From the NCBI RefSeq assembly GCF_016587355.1, contig NZ_BNJF01000001.1:372001-436000 (forward strand): DNA of 64,000 bases, given 5' to 3'. A program made the position numbers and the translations under genes. This document shows positions 46,632-56,453 of this stretch, piece after piece (position 1 is the stretch's first letter; each line of letters starts with the position of its first letter). The stretch is from Ktedonospora formicarum (GTDB lineage: Bacteria > Chloroflexota > Ktedonobacteria > Ktedonobacterales > Ktedonobacteraceae). The notes under the pieces are model-generated. The model had not been told where the DNA came from. It did no database searches and saw nothing but the letters and a program-made list of their open reading frames with translations.

Positions 46632-46764
46632 TGCAATGCACGCGTATTACGCCCAACACTCTTCCGGTGCTTCCACTCACATGGTGTTGTCCTGCGGCGC
46701 CCTTTCTTGTGCGCCTGGCCTAGTTGAGGGCATATGATTGCAGAGATTCCCATACTCGATCCAG

Positions 46765-47154
46765 TCATTCGCTTAGTAAGGCATTGAAGAGTTGAGGCTG
46801 CTCAATCTGCAAATTATGACCGGCGCGGTCCAGGTTCGCGAAGGTTCCATGAGGATAGTTTTCTAGAATACGCCAAGTATCGCGGTATCCTGCGATATGA
46901 TCTTGCCTTCCTGCGAGAAGTACCGCTGGTTTGTGAAAAGGGTGTGGAAGGTTCCCAATATTAAAGGAGCAGCTATAACGCTGACGGATCTTCTGAAGAA
47001 ATGCTTCATCAGCAACGTTTGCTCCACTGAGAAGCTCATCTCGAAAACGTTCCCAGTTGTAGTGATCCTGCACAATGGCCATTGAAGTAAATGCTTCTAC
47101 ACAGGACAAAGGTTTAATATTTTTTGGGAAGTATATGACCCGCTTGGACATTTT
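46765..47154 (-). pseudogene. alpha/beta hydrolase, C-terminal fragment
   Basis: About 130 residues. AVLLAGRQDHIAGYRDTWRI (acid) and TFANLDRAGHNLQIEQPQLF (histidine) are the end of an alpha/beta hydrolase. The nucleophile half is absent. The region upstream on this strand is antisense to the DUF2809 gene. Confidence 0.6.
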
Positions 47155-47317
47155 CCAACGATGTCGGCAAAGTGTCAAAGCGGGCTGATAACGCAGAATT
47201 GTGTGAAAATTGTTGTCTTTAAGCAGGTAACGTCCATACTGAAAAGAACTAGGAATATGCTCATGTGAAAAAGTTGAACACGTGAGCAAATGTCTATTTT
47301 TGGAGGGAACAGACATT

Positions 47318-47761
47318 ATGTCCAAGGGAAAAAAGCGAGGTCTCTATTTTCTGATGTTTCTTCTGTTGCTTACCGTTGAAATATTGATTGCTATTTTTGT
47401 TCATGATGCATTTGTTCGCCCCTACATAGGAGATATTTTAGCTGTAGGGGGTGTGTATTCTTTCCTACGAATATTTCTTCCGGAGCGTGTTGCATTCTTA
47501 CCTCTGTATGTTTTTCTCATTGCTTTCACAGTAGAAATCCTACAGTTTTTTGATGTTGCCAGTCTCATAGGATCAGAGAATACCATCTTACAAATTATTG
47601 TGGGTTCGGTCTTTGATTGGAACGATATTACGTGCTACGCCATTGGCTGTGCCATGATCGCCGTTCTTGAGGTCCTTCAAGTAAAAATGACCAGGCCCTG
47701 CGTTACGTTAGCTACTATGGGCCGCAAGGGAGAGGGCAATAATCCGATGAACACGTTATGA
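47318..47761 (+). CDS. DUF2809-family membrane protein
   Basis: A 147-residue protein with four helices. VEILIAIFVHDAFVRPYIGD is followed by VGGVYSFLRIFLP and the pattern AFTVEILQFFDVASLIGSEN, then DWNDITCYAIGCAMI. That matches DUF2809. GGAGGG precedes the first candidate codons, and the start at 47318 (MSKGKKRG) is chosen for its positive N-terminus. The function is unknown. Confidence 0.82.
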   Translation: MSKGKKRGLYFLMFLLLLTVEILIAIFVHDAFVRPYIGDILAVGGVYSFLRIFLPERVAFLPLYVFLIAFTVEILQFFDVASLIGSENTILQIIVGSVFDWNDITCYAIGCAMIAVLEVLQVKMTRPCVTLATMGRKGEGNNPMNTL

Positions 47762-48101
47762 ACTACTTTTCAAGTATTTGGCGTTGGTGAACAAGCACCG
47801 AGTTGCCAATGAGAACAGATACGTTGGTCAGGTCGTGACGACTGCACTCCTAACAGGGGAGCGCTACCCTTAATACAGAGTAGGCTAATATCCTAGCGAA
47901 ATAGTAATTGTTCAGAAGAGGGATAGAGCAACAAGTACCACAGCAAGGGCGATAGTGTTCGAGACCAAGGAAAAATGAACGCGATGCAAATGGAAGCAAT
48001 GTTGAGGTGTGTTGAGATATAGAAGAAAGCCTTTCCATTTTAAGAGATACTGTATGTACACAGTGTCAGATACCCCGTAGCTCTGCGCTAGGGGCTTGTC
48101 C
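47762..48101. other. no gene seen
   Basis: Short frames only. It borders a TnpB fragment and may hold the right end of that element. Confidence 0.35.
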
Positions 48102-48640
48102 CTACGCCGAAGCGTGAGACGAGAGGCCATCTGACAGCGACCCACTCGCCAAAGGTATATCGAGGTGAGCAAGATGTTTCTCAGCGATGTTGTGAGCAGC
48201 ATTGAGACTGAATCCGCAAACACGACAGAGGAAGAGGCTTTGAGAACGACAATTATGACGCGCCAGGTGCTCACAGCGAGAGCAGGTTTGCGAGGTATGG
48301 CGAGGGTCCACCTTCACCACGGCAATGCCCTTCTCCTGCGCTTTGTAGGAGAGGAAGGCGTGAAACTGGGCGAAGCTCCACGAATGGAGGCGGCACAGCC
48401 CTTCTCCCTTGCGCATACGAGCACGCGAGCGAATATGCGTCAAGCTCTCAAGGACGATGGTCGAACCAGGAGCGGCATTCTGGACGATATGTTTGGAGAG
48501 CACATGGTCATGGTCTTTGCGTTGCCGAAACAGTTTGCCAGAGAGCTGACGCGGGTGGCGTTTCGCTGAATGGGCACCTTTGGCTTGCAGATTGCGACGG
48601 AGACGGAAGAGACGGCGCTCTTGCTCTTTTCATTGAAGCA
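48102..48640 (-). pseudogene. TnpB, C-terminal half
   Basis: From about 48640 the frame reads LRRNLQAKGAHSAKRHPRQ, then SKHIVQNAAPGSTIVLESLT and the end KVDPRHTSQTCSRCEHLARH with LCRVCGFSLNAAHNIA. The RuvC Glu and zinc ribbon are retained, but the final Asp region reads NAAHN where LNADxNAA is usual. The N-terminal half is absent. Confidence 0.7.
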
Positions 48641-49343
48641 AGCGGTATGTTCCTGCAACGTTTGTTGCAGTGTTTGGCTTGCTCATGTGTTGCGTGAAGC
48701 TACAAAATAATCGTTCTATCCATACAGAAACGCTCTCTATGAGAGAGTGTTTTGTCAACTGGTGTGGGAGAGGCGTATCCCCACTCCCCAAATAAGGAAA
48801 GAGGCGAAGGTTTTGATGAACATGCACCAAGGATGGTGCATTTCTTTATACTTGACAAATTTGATCATATTAATACACAATAAAGGGGTCTATTGGAGCT
48901 GGTCGTCCTGCCGATTGCTGGCTTGTGCTAGAATCAACGGCCATTTCTTCGGGGTAATAGGTCGCTAATCATCCCCCGAGGACGGTTCTCGGTGAGTTTT
49001 TGTTTCCCGCCCCCTTCGAGAGCGAATGCGAGGTGGGCTATTCGAGAACTAAGAGGTTCTATGCTGTTCCGTCATCATACAACCTAAGGATGGGCTACCC
49101 GCTGCTGCATCTGCGCGCTCATTTGCTGCTGCATCTGCGCGAGGGTATCGACCACAGGCGTCGTCAGGCGTCACGCAGCAATCTCTACTGTGATACCAGA
49201 GAAAAGGAGGGGTATCAACACAACATCTAAAAAGTGAATAGAGCTTGAAGATCAACCAGCTTCATGTAGCAAATAGTAAGCCATAGAGGTCTGTTCCCTC
49301 TATACAGGTAATGTAGCCTGTCCTCCATGATGAAAACCTCCCA
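48641..49343. other. gene-poor region; TTGACA-like promoter and short repeat
   Basis: No intact gene. At about 48855 TTGACA is followed by AT-rich sequence that could be a promoter for the membrane protein at 49344. At 49099-49140 the unit GCTGCTGCATCTGCGCG is directly repeated. On the minus strand it would encode the tail of a Gln/Met-rich protein (LAQMQQQMSAQMQQRVAHP). Confidence 0.4.
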
Positions 49344-50558
49344 ATGAAGGGTAATAACGTGAACCGCTCACGTAAGATCGGGCCGGTCCTTGCCGGGTCG
49401 GTCGCTATCATCCTGCTCACCAGGCGGTTGAATCGCCTCGATTCCATCCAGACGCAGTTTTCCATCAGGTTGGCACAGGCACAGACCCAGCTTGACATGA
49501 TGCGCCAGGACGTGCAGGTTCTGTTGGACGCACGTAAGCGTTCCACGCAGCGCCTGATCATCTTTGTGAATGCGATTGGGCTTCTGTCCTTCGTGGTGGC
49601 TGCCATGTTCCTGATCGCATTGCTATGCGGAGTGGGCGCTTCGGCGACCACCCCCACCGGCCTTGCCGGATTCGTACAGAGGTACGCCAGTCTGGCGCCA
49701 GCGTGCATCGACGTTGGCGGCGTGTTGCTGATCGCCCGGATGACGCGTGCTGCCGAGCAGCGTAGCCAGCAGCCTGGTAAGAAAGACGATTGGGCACTTC
49801 GCACGCTCGCAACCATCGCTCTGTATATCGTTGGCACGCTGCTCGCTTACCAGAGCGGCAAGCTGGTCAGCGGGTGGTATCTCCCGTCTTACCACGCGAC
49901 CACCTCGGCGACGATTAATGCGAATAACGCGGTGCAGGCAAGCGTAAGCTGGCTCTTCTTCGTCATCCAGATGAAACTTGTGCTTGATCCGCCACGCCAG
50001 CTACGGTTTCGTCGCAAGAGGTGCGCTCTCCAGGGTCTGGCTGCTCGCAGATGGCTAAACAGCATCGCGTACCTCACGGGGATTGTGCCCTTGTTGGTCT
50101 GTGTCGGAGTCTTCATTATCCCGATCTTCCTGGGAGTTGGAGCATCTGACACATCGAAGGGCTTCGCGGCCTTTGTCCAGCATCATGCAACCTTCGGGCC
50201 TGCTCTTTTCGGAGCCGGTTGCACATTGGCCATTGCCCTTATGGGACGTTACACCGCCAACAGCCGAGGCAATGCGCAGGATCTGCGTTCACCGGAGGAA
50301 GCGGCACGAAGTTGGGTGAAACGACTGCTGGTGACATACGCCATCAACCCTGTAGGGGTGTTGAGCTCGTACACATCAGCCAAGCTGGTCAGCGGGTGGT
50401 ACCAGCAGACGTATCCCCACGCCGCTGTGCTTGCGGTGATCAATGTGGACAACCTGTGGCAATCCACCTATGGATGGCTCTTTTATCTGCCCATCCCGCT
50501 CATCCAGGTGGTGTTTCCCACCTGGAATGCCAAACGCCGAGCAAAGAAGATGATCTGA
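49344..50558 (+). CDS. membrane protein with internal duplication
   Basis: A 404-residue protein. After an N-terminal helix and a Gln-rich helical segment, two homologous halves follow. Each has a helix pair, a GVGAS[AD]T motif with GFVQ or AFVQ, a Gly-rich helix with LIARMTR or IALMGRY, and a later KLVSGWY. The second half starts near residue 225. Tandem duplication of a membrane unit is clear, but no family is recognised. A strong hairpin follows. Confidence 0.7.
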   Translation: MKGNNVNRSRKIGPVLAGSVAIILLTRRLNRLDSIQTQFSIRLAQAQTQLDMMRQDVQVLLDARKRSTQRLIIFVNAIGLLSFVVAAMFLIALLCGVGASATTPTGLAGFVQRYASLAPACIDVGGVLLIARMTRAAEQRSQQPGKKDDWALRTLATIALYIVGTLLAYQSGKLVSGWYLPSYHATTSATINANNAVQASVSWLFFVIQMKLVLDPPRQLRFRRKRCALQGLAARRWLNSIAYLTGIVPLLVCVGVFIIPIFLGVGASDTSKGFAAFVQHHATFGPALFGAGCTLAIALMGRYTANSRGNAQDLRSPEEAARSWVKRLLVTYAINPVGVLSSYTSAKLVSGWYQQTYPHAAVLAVINVDNLWQSTYGWLFYLPIPLIQVVFPTWNAKRRAKKMI

Positions 50559-50576
50559 TCTTCAGGCCCAAGTTGT

Positions 50577-50617
50577 CAGGCTCTCCAGGTATCGATGATT
50601 GATACCTGGAGAGCCTG
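50577..50617 (+). terminator. hairpin, 17-bp perfect stem
   Basis: The arms at 50577-50593 and 50601-50617 pair perfectly with a 7-base loop, 19 bases after the stop of the membrane protein gene. Likely its terminator. Confidence 0.65.
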
Positions 50618-50639
50618 AACAAGGTATTGAGGTCACAAT

Positions 50640-50661
50640 GACCTGCTGCTAGCAGCAGGTC
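50640..50661. repeat. 22-bp perfect palindrome next to IS end
   Basis: GACCTGCTGCT followed directly by AGCAGCAGGTC, five bases outside the left end of the IS4-type element. It could be the target site or a terminator. Confidence 0.5.
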
Positions 50662-50711
50662 ATTTATGGTGCTTCATCCCTGGGCATTGATACCTGTCTT
50701 TTACCCACAAT

Positions 50712-51097
50712 TTACAAAGGGAGGTGAGAAGCGAGATGAACGCCCTCAAGCAGGGTTTGCAACTGGAGCCAGCCCTTCCACACGGTTTTCCAGCCCGGTG
50801 AGCCATCGCCAGAACGCGCCAAAAAGCCACCCATGCGGGCCACTTCCGTCCAAAAAGCTTTGACGGTCAGCATCGAAGGCAGCCGCGCGGTACGCACCGC
50901 GATGATGGCAACCACTTCGGCTTCAAGCACCTGTGAGGCGGGAAGATCCGGTGTCTGTTGGGAAAGCGCACGCTGTTGCAACAGTCGCACAGCGACAGGA
51001 GAGAACAAGCCAAGCAATCGCGTCAGTCGATCAGCACTTTGCACTTGTCGCTCCTCGATGCGACACCCGGTTTTCAGGCACTGATGATACTCTTCGA
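50712..51097 (-). pseudogene. IS4-type transposase, C-terminal part (separated)
   Basis: The frame reads IEEYHQCLKTGCRIEERQVQ, then RLTRLLGLFSPVAVRLLQQR and MGGFLARSGDGSPGWKTVWK and ends ASHLPL. This is the conserved end of Tn5-like IS4 transposases, with the Glu of the Y-x2-R-W-x-I-E-x6-K motif region. It continues exactly from the N-terminal fragment that ends at 55455 (RCRWIVE). Confidence 0.8.
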
Positions 51098-51117
51098 TGG
51101 TACAATCACAAATGACA

Positions 51118-53566
51118 GTGCGACACGAGGTTGCACGAATTGAGTGAGGCGAAAGCCTTCAGGCAGTGTCCAGGCCTGTCCTCACCTCTCTCTGCGTCAC
51201 TGGTAACGGTGGGGTGGAAAGCGAGGGGGAATGCCGAAGGGAGCCTCAAACCACAAGAGGCAACCGGGCTAGAGGAAAACCGGACGGGAGAACGCAAGTG
51301 AATCTCTGATGAGGCTGCGTTATGTGAGGTCATCGAAAGTGGTTGAAACGATGATGATGGGAATATTGGGAAGCCGTGCTGTCAATCGGCTTTGAGGACA
51401 CCCACTCCCCGCAGTATAGGAGACACCCACCCCGGTTGCATCTCAATCGCGCAGAACGTGAAAACCCCAATAAGGTCTCAAAAGACCAGCAATCTCTTGA
51501 GTAAGCTGACCGTAAGGGAAGCCGAATGCCTTAGTGGGAACAGGAAGGATCAAGAAGCGAAGGCTGCTCGCCGAAAGACAACAGAAATCCATAACTGGGC
51601 AGATAGGGCCGACAACGGAGATACCCACGCTGAAAGGCGGCTGACGTGATCCTGGTACACCACCCAAAGAACGATGTGAAGGAACTCATCAAGGGAAAAG
51701 TTAGATGCAAGCACACACACGCTTAGCAAACGGAACCGAGACGCAGACCGAATGGAACGCCATTGACTGGCGCAAAGCCAATCGGACTGTTCGTAACCTG
51801 AGACAGCGTATCTTTCGGGCAACACAAGAAGGGAACTTGAAAAAGGTCCACTCGCTCCAAAAACTCATGTTGAAAAGCTACTCCAATCGACTCGTGAGCG
51901 TCCGACGAGTCACGCAGATGAACGCTGGGAGAAAAACGCCTGGAATGGATAAACTGGTCATCAAAACACCAGAAGCCCGTGGAAAAATGGTCGATATGCT
52001 CGCGCAGTACTCCTGTTGGAAAGCGAAGCCAACACGGCGGGTTTACATCCCAAAGGCAAATAACACATCTAGGCCATTAGGGATACCGGTGGTGATGGAT
52101 CGCTGCCTTCAGGCAATGATCAAAAACGCCCTTGAACCAGCTTGGGAAGCCAAGTTTGAGGGCGCGAACTACGGATTTCGCCCAGGTCGAAGCTGTCACG
52201 ATGCTCTTGAAAAGATCTACGGACTGGCCCGACCCAATAAAACCAAGAAGTGGATACTTGATGCCGACATAAAAGGTGCATTTGACGCAATCTCCCACGA
52301 ATATCTCCTGAAAACCATTGGCCCGGTTCCTGGAAAGGAACTGATAAAGCAATGGCTGAAAGCAGGATATATCGAAGAAGAGGTCTTCCATGCAACGGAG
52401 CAAGGTACACCTCAAGGCGGTGTTGTTTCCCCCCTGCTTCTTAACGTCGCGCTTCATGGGATGGAAGCAGCCCTCGGCATCAAGTACAACTGTCGCGGAG
52501 AGCTCATTGGGAAACGAGCAGTAGTAAGATACGCCGATGACTTCGTCTGTTTCTGTGAAACCAGGGAAGATGCCAAGCGTGCGCAAAGCATTCTGACGGA
52601 CTGGCTGAAGGAACGTGGCTTGACTCTCTCCGAAGAGAAGACACGAATTGTTCACCTGACCGAAGGATTTGACTTCCTTGGCTTCAACGTTCGCCTGTAT
52701 CCAACGCCGCATACCTCACGAACGGGATGGAAACTCCTCATCAAACCGAGTAAAGGATCAGTTCAACAGGTGCGAAAGAAACTCAAAAATCTCTGGGAAA
52801 AAGCCCAGGGGACCAACGTCCAGGCGGTCGTAGGAAAACTCAATCCTGTGATCCGAGGCTGGGCGAACTACTTTCGCATTGCTGTAGCAAAAGAAACCTT
52901 CAGTAGCCTGGACCGATGGATGTACCAGAAAGAGGACCACTACATCAGGCACGCCCATCCCCGGAAAACTCAGAGTTGGCGACACCAACGGTATTGGGGC
53001 CAACTACATCTGGAAAGAAAGGACTCGTGGGTGTTTGGAGACAAACAAACAGGAGCCTATCTGCTCAAATTCAGCTGGTTCCCGATTGAACGCCATACGC
53101 TGGTCAAAGGAACAGCTTCACCGGACGATCCCAGCCTCAAGAGCTACTGGATGGAACGGCAGGCCGCGAAAGCCAAAGACCTGACATTTTCCAAACAGAA
53201 ACTCGCGAAGAGGCAGCAGGGTCAATGCCCGCAGTGCGGTGAATCCCTTTTCAATGAGGAAGAACTTCAGGTTCACCATCTCCAAGCCCGTGCCCAGGGT
53301 GGAAAGAATAGCTACAGTAATCTTGTTCTGGTTCACCTCCTCTGCCATCAGCACATTCATGCTGCATCAAAACGAGCGGTAAGCGACTGCCAGGAGTTCA
53401 ACAATCAAGGATTACTGGCAGAAGAGCGAAAACCTGATCAATGCTCAAAACACAAAGAGTAAAAGGAGTCGTGTTGTTCGTGATGTGCTTGAGCCGTGTG
53501 CGTTGAGAGGCGCAAGCACGGTTCTGAGGGGGCGGGAGAGCTGTGAGGCTTTTCCGGCTACCCGAC
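51118..53566 (+). mobile_element. group II intron
   Basis: The 5' end is GTGCGACAC, matching the group II consensus GUGYG. Domain V is visible at 53491-53524 (GAGCCGTGTGCG with GCAAGCACGGTTC). It is followed by domain VI and the 3' end CCCGAC, ending in AC as in the usual AY. The intron-encoded protein lies in domain IV. About 2.45 kb. It sits near the left end of the recombinase element. Confidence 0.85.
51705..53462 (+). CDS. ltrA: group II intron reverse transcriptase/maturase with HNH endonuclease
   Basis: A 585-residue intron-encoded protein. Reverse-transcriptase blocks include MNAGRKTPGMDKLVIKTPEA, GFRPGRSCHDAL, GTPQGGVVSPLLLNVALHGM and the catalytic YADDFVCF. A maturase (X) domain follows. 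The C-terminal HNH/zinc endonuclease shows CPQCGESLFNEEELQVHHLQ, then NLVLVHLLCHQHIH. All key residues are present, so it appears functional. It promotes splicing and retrohoming of the intron that contains it. Confidence 0.95.
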   Translation: MQAHTRLANGTETQTEWNAIDWRKANRTVRNLRQRIFRATQEGNLKKVHSLQKLMLKSYSNRLVSVRRVTQMNAGRKTPGMDKLVIKTPEARGKMVDMLAQYSCWKAKPTRRVYIPKANNTSRPLGIPVVMDRCLQAMIKNALEPAWEAKFEGANYGFRPGRSCHDALEKIYGLARPNKTKKWILDADIKGAFDAISHEYLLKTIGPVPGKELIKQWLKAGYIEEEVFHATEQGTPQGGVVSPLLLNVALHGMEAALGIKYNCRGELIGKRAVVRYADDFVCFCETREDAKRAQSILTDWLKERGLTLSEEKTRIVHLTEGFDFLGFNVRLYPTPHTSRTGWKLLIKPSKGSVQQVRKKLKNLWEKAQGTNVQAVVGKLNPVIRGWANYFRIAVAKETFSSLDRWMYQKEDHYIRHAHPRKTQSWRHQRYWGQLHLERKDSWVFGDKQTGAYLLKFSWFPIERHTLVKGTASPDDPSLKSYWMERQAAKAKDLTFSKQKLAKRQQGQCPQCGESLFNEEELQVHHLQARAQGGKNSYSNLVLVHLLCHQHIHAASKRAVSDCQEFNNQGLLAEERKPDQCSKHKE

Positions 53567-53704
53567 AATTCTGTATGAGCCGATTCTCCCGACTGCATCT
53601 CTCCTGGTGGCACTTGCCCTTGAAAGCTCGCGAAAAGCCAGCCCAAACAGTAAAATGTCCTTCTGACGGAACCAATCTAGAGCATTGTTCTCAGGAGGAC
53701 GCAC

Positions 53705-53974
53705 ATGAAGAAACGGCAATGGAACGTGCGACGTTGTGTGGTGAGAGATGTCAATGCTCAGTCGCGATGGGATCACAGTTACCAGTCTCTTGTCCAATGG
53801 AGTGCAACGGCTCTTTCGGAGCAACCGAACGAACCTTTCTCTCAGGAGATACAAGATGAGAGTCGCCATGTATGCCCGAGTCTCCACCCAGCGCCAAGCA
53901 CTTACCCAGACCATCGATCAACAACTCGATCGGCTCCAAGAGTACAGTCAAAGGCAGGGATGGATCTGGGATGA
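53705..53974 (+). CDS. small open frame upstream of the recombinase
   Basis: 89 residues from an ATG with a strong AGGAGG site at 53693-53698. The first 60 residues (MKKRQWNVRRCVVRDVNAQS, then WDHSYQSLVQWSATALSEQP) look protein-like. It overlaps the recombinase start by about 119 bp. It may be an accessory protein of the element or a leader; no family is known to me. Confidence 0.5.
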   Translation: MKKRQWNVRRCVVRDVNAQSRWDHSYQSLVQWSATALSEQPNEPFSQEIQDESRHVCPSLHPAPSTYPDHRSTTRSAPRVQSKAGMDLG

Positions 53975-55526
53975 GGTCTCCATTTTTCGCGATGATGGCT
54001 ACAATGGAGCAAGCCTGCGTCGCCCCGGACTCGATCGCTTGCGAGAGCAAGTGAGGCAATTCGCCTTTGATCGGATTGTCCTGACAGAGCCTTCCCGACT
54101 CGCACGCAAGTATGTGCATCAGATGCTCCTGCTGGAAGAGTTTGAGCATGGGGGATGTCAGGTGGAGTTTGTGGATCATCCCATGAGTCAGAATCCTCAT
54201 GATCAGCTTCTGTTGCAGATTCGCGGAGCCGTCGCCGAGTATGAACGTAGCCTGATTACCGAGCGGATGCGGCGTGGACGGTGGCAGAAATACCAGGCAG
54301 GTGGCTTGCTGCCCTGGACCCATCCTCCCTATGGTTATCGGGTTGATCCAACCCATCCACGTGATCCCGCTTGCGTCTGGGTGGAACCTGATGAAGCGGC
54401 GGTGATTGCCGAAATGGTGAATTGGTATCTCCATGAGGACCTGAGCTTAAGAGGGATCACCAAACGTCTCATTGCGCTGCGCATTCCTCCTCCCAGGGGT
54501 CACTGGCGCTGGAATCAGTCCACCGTGCGCGGCATTCTCACCAATCCGGTCTACGCAGGGACCGTGTTTCTTGGCCGCTATCAGCGTACGCCAGCCAAGC
54601 ATCGGCAATCGCCATTGGCTCCCATTGGTCGTGGTTTTTGGGGACATCCTCTTGCCGATTCCTCTGAGTGGGTCGCGGTGGCTCAGGTGCCTGTCATTGT
54701 GAGACAAGAGCACGTTGAGCAAGTGCAAGCCCGCCTGGCTCACAACCAGCAATTTGCCCGTCGCAACAACACAGCTCACGAGTATCTCTTACGTGCGCTG
54801 GTAAGTTGTGGCACGTGCCACCTGGCTTGTATTGGTCGGTCTTCCCATCCAGGCTACGCGTACTCCATCTGCCGGGGCAAGAGCCATACGGTGGCTTCTT
54901 GCCGTGAGGAGAAGTGTCCTTCCCGTTTCATTCCTGCACCCCAATTGGATGAGTTGGTGTGGCAGGATCTCTGTGAAGTGCTTACCCATCCTGAGAGTAT
55001 TGCTCAGGCACTTCAACGCGCTCAGGGAGGATGCTGGCTTCCACAGGAATTGCAAGCTCGGCGCGAGCGCCTCCGCCAAGCACGGGTGAGCTTGCAACAC
55101 CAGATGGAGCGCTTGACCGATGCTTATCTCGCTGATGTGCTCCACTTAGAGGAGTACAAACATCGCTATCAGGAGCGAGAAGAACGGTTACAAGGGATTG
55201 CTGAGCAGGTTCGCCAGCTTGAAGCACATGTGGGACATCACGATGCGTTGGCTGCTCAGGTCCAGTCCATTGAGGCATTTTGCCAGCGCGTGCAGCTTGG
55301 CTTGGCAGAAGCCACCTTTGAACAGAAGCGGCAACTGATTGAGCTGTTGATAGACCGCGTTGTGGTGACGGATGGAGAGGTCGAGATCCGCTATGTGATC
55401 CCCACCTCTCCATCTTCTGAACAGCTTCATTTTTGTTATTTGCGATTGGGCTATTTCGACGATCCAACGGCAGCGATACCATGCAACCCGCTCCCAGGCT
55501 TGCTCGTCGGCATGTATGGGCATTGA
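53856..55526 (+). CDS. large serine recombinase
   Basis: A 556-residue protein. The start MRVAMYARVSTQRQA has AGGAG at 53844-53848 and contains the catalytic Ser in ARVSTQ. The resolvase domain continues with DDGYNGASLRRPGLDRL and EPSRLARK. Then come the recombinase domain (PPYGYRVDPTHP, IRGILTNPVYAGTVFLGRYQ) and a zinc ribbon (LVSCGTCHLACIGRSSHPGY with CREEKCPSRF), and finally a coiled coil. The last 25 residues after about LHFCYLRLG are encoded by the target IS, so the stop codon is not part of the element. Likely the integrase that moved it. Confidence 0.92.
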   Translation: MRVAMYARVSTQRQALTQTIDQQLDRLQEYSQRQGWIWDEVSIFRDDGYNGASLRRPGLDRLREQVRQFAFDRIVLTEPSRLARKYVHQMLLLEEFEHGGCQVEFVDHPMSQNPHDQLLLQIRGAVAEYERSLITERMRRGRWQKYQAGGLLPWTHPPYGYRVDPTHPRDPACVWVEPDEAAVIAEMVNWYLHEDLSLRGITKRLIALRIPPPRGHWRWNQSTVRGILTNPVYAGTVFLGRYQRTPAKHRQSPLAPIGRGFWGHPLADSSEWVAVAQVPVIVRQEHVEQVQARLAHNQQFARRNNTAHEYLLRALVSCGTCHLACIGRSSHPGYAYSICRGKSHTVASCREEKCPSRFIPAPQLDELVWQDLCEVLTHPESIAQALQRAQGGCWLPQELQARRERLRQARVSLQHQMERLTDAYLADVLHLEEYKHRYQEREERLQGIAEQVRQLEAHVGHHDALAAQVQSIEAFCQRVQLGLAEATFEQKRQLIELLIDRVVVTDGEVEIRYVIPTSPSSEQLHFCYLRLGYFDDPTAAIPCNPLPGLLVGMYGH

Positions 55527-56453
55527 GGTGAGCAAGATCCACTCCAGAGGCTCCACGCTTTCAGGTGGCTCTGGTTCCCAGACACGGACCACCCACAAGG
55601 GCAGAGGGTCCTTGCTCCCACGTGGATCATTGCAGGGGGGCAGAATACTGACTTGTCCAAAGCTGATCTGAAGCGTCGTTTCTCGACCTGCTCTCCCATG
55701 AGAGGCTGGGACCGCAAAGGGACGCTGATCCTGATTGGGCCAGGCACGAACCCGATCCAAAAGATGACCAAGCTCTTCCTCTTGGGCCTCGACTCGGCGA
55801 TTGTGAGCCGCTCTCACCACAAAGTGCGTCTGAGTCGAGACGCAAGCCCGAAAGAAAGGAAACATATCCGCTCCTCGATCCCCACATGCACCAACAGGCC
55901 ATCAGGAGCCGAGGGGCCAACGTGCTCGATCATCTGCATCCACACATCCGTTTCGCGCTGCTCTCGATGCCGCCTCTGATACCGTTGCTCGTTCTTTGGG
56001 GCTGGGAGACGAACAAACGGCTTTTGGGCCAGGCATCCGAGAACGGCTCTGGTCTCCGGTTGTACCGCCAGTACTGTTTGCAGATGGAAACCACGCCCTT
56101 TGGCATTGCCAATTTGCCCAATGCCAGCCATCTTGCCTCGGTGGGAGAGATCAATCTCGGTTGTATCCTGCACAGCAAGGACAACTCTCTCTGCTTGCAT
56201 GCGTTCTCGGGTCTGCTGCTGATGAGGCTGCACGAGCGCTTCGAAGGTGACGTCGGGTTCATGAAGCCAGCGATACAAGGATGCGCACCCCTTTCCAATT
56301 CTGTTGTTGTTTGGGCAACGAGGCCGAGGCATCACGTGCAATGGCACACGCCGCCTGGACCGCTCGCCTCGTCCGCCGCATATCTCGCAACTGCACTTGC
56401 CCAAATGTTTGTTCTGCCCATGCTTCCGGGTTCAATACTGTCTGGATGTTCAT
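55455..56453 (-). pseudogene. IS4-type transposase, N-terminal and central part
   Basis: From ATG 56453 the frame reads EAWAEQTFGQVQLRDMRRTR and ASLPKQQQNWKG. One extra G near 56292-56295 moves to YRWLHEPDVTFEALVQPHQQ and VVLAVQDTTEIDLSH (first catalytic Asp). One missing G near 55887-55890 then moves to MFPFFRACVSTQTHFVVRAA and the end AWYRCRWIVE. Fused to 50712-51097 it makes a complete Tn5-like transposase. Confidence 0.82.

Larger units (their letters stand above)
51098..55454 (+). mobile_element. serine-recombinase element, carrying a group II intron
   Basis: The two transposase halves share the 5-base block TTCGA at their broken ends (51093-51097 and 55455-55459). The intervening 4.36 kb is the inserted element. 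Without the intron it would be about 1.9 kb and contains only a small open frame and a large serine recombinase. TTCGA is a plausible crossover core. Confidence 0.7.

Noticed and set aside
53558..53914. A 118-codon minus-strand frame at the recombinase start, considered as missing part of the IS4 transposase
   Set aside because: The transposase halves join directly at TTCGA without it; no transposase motifs in this frame.
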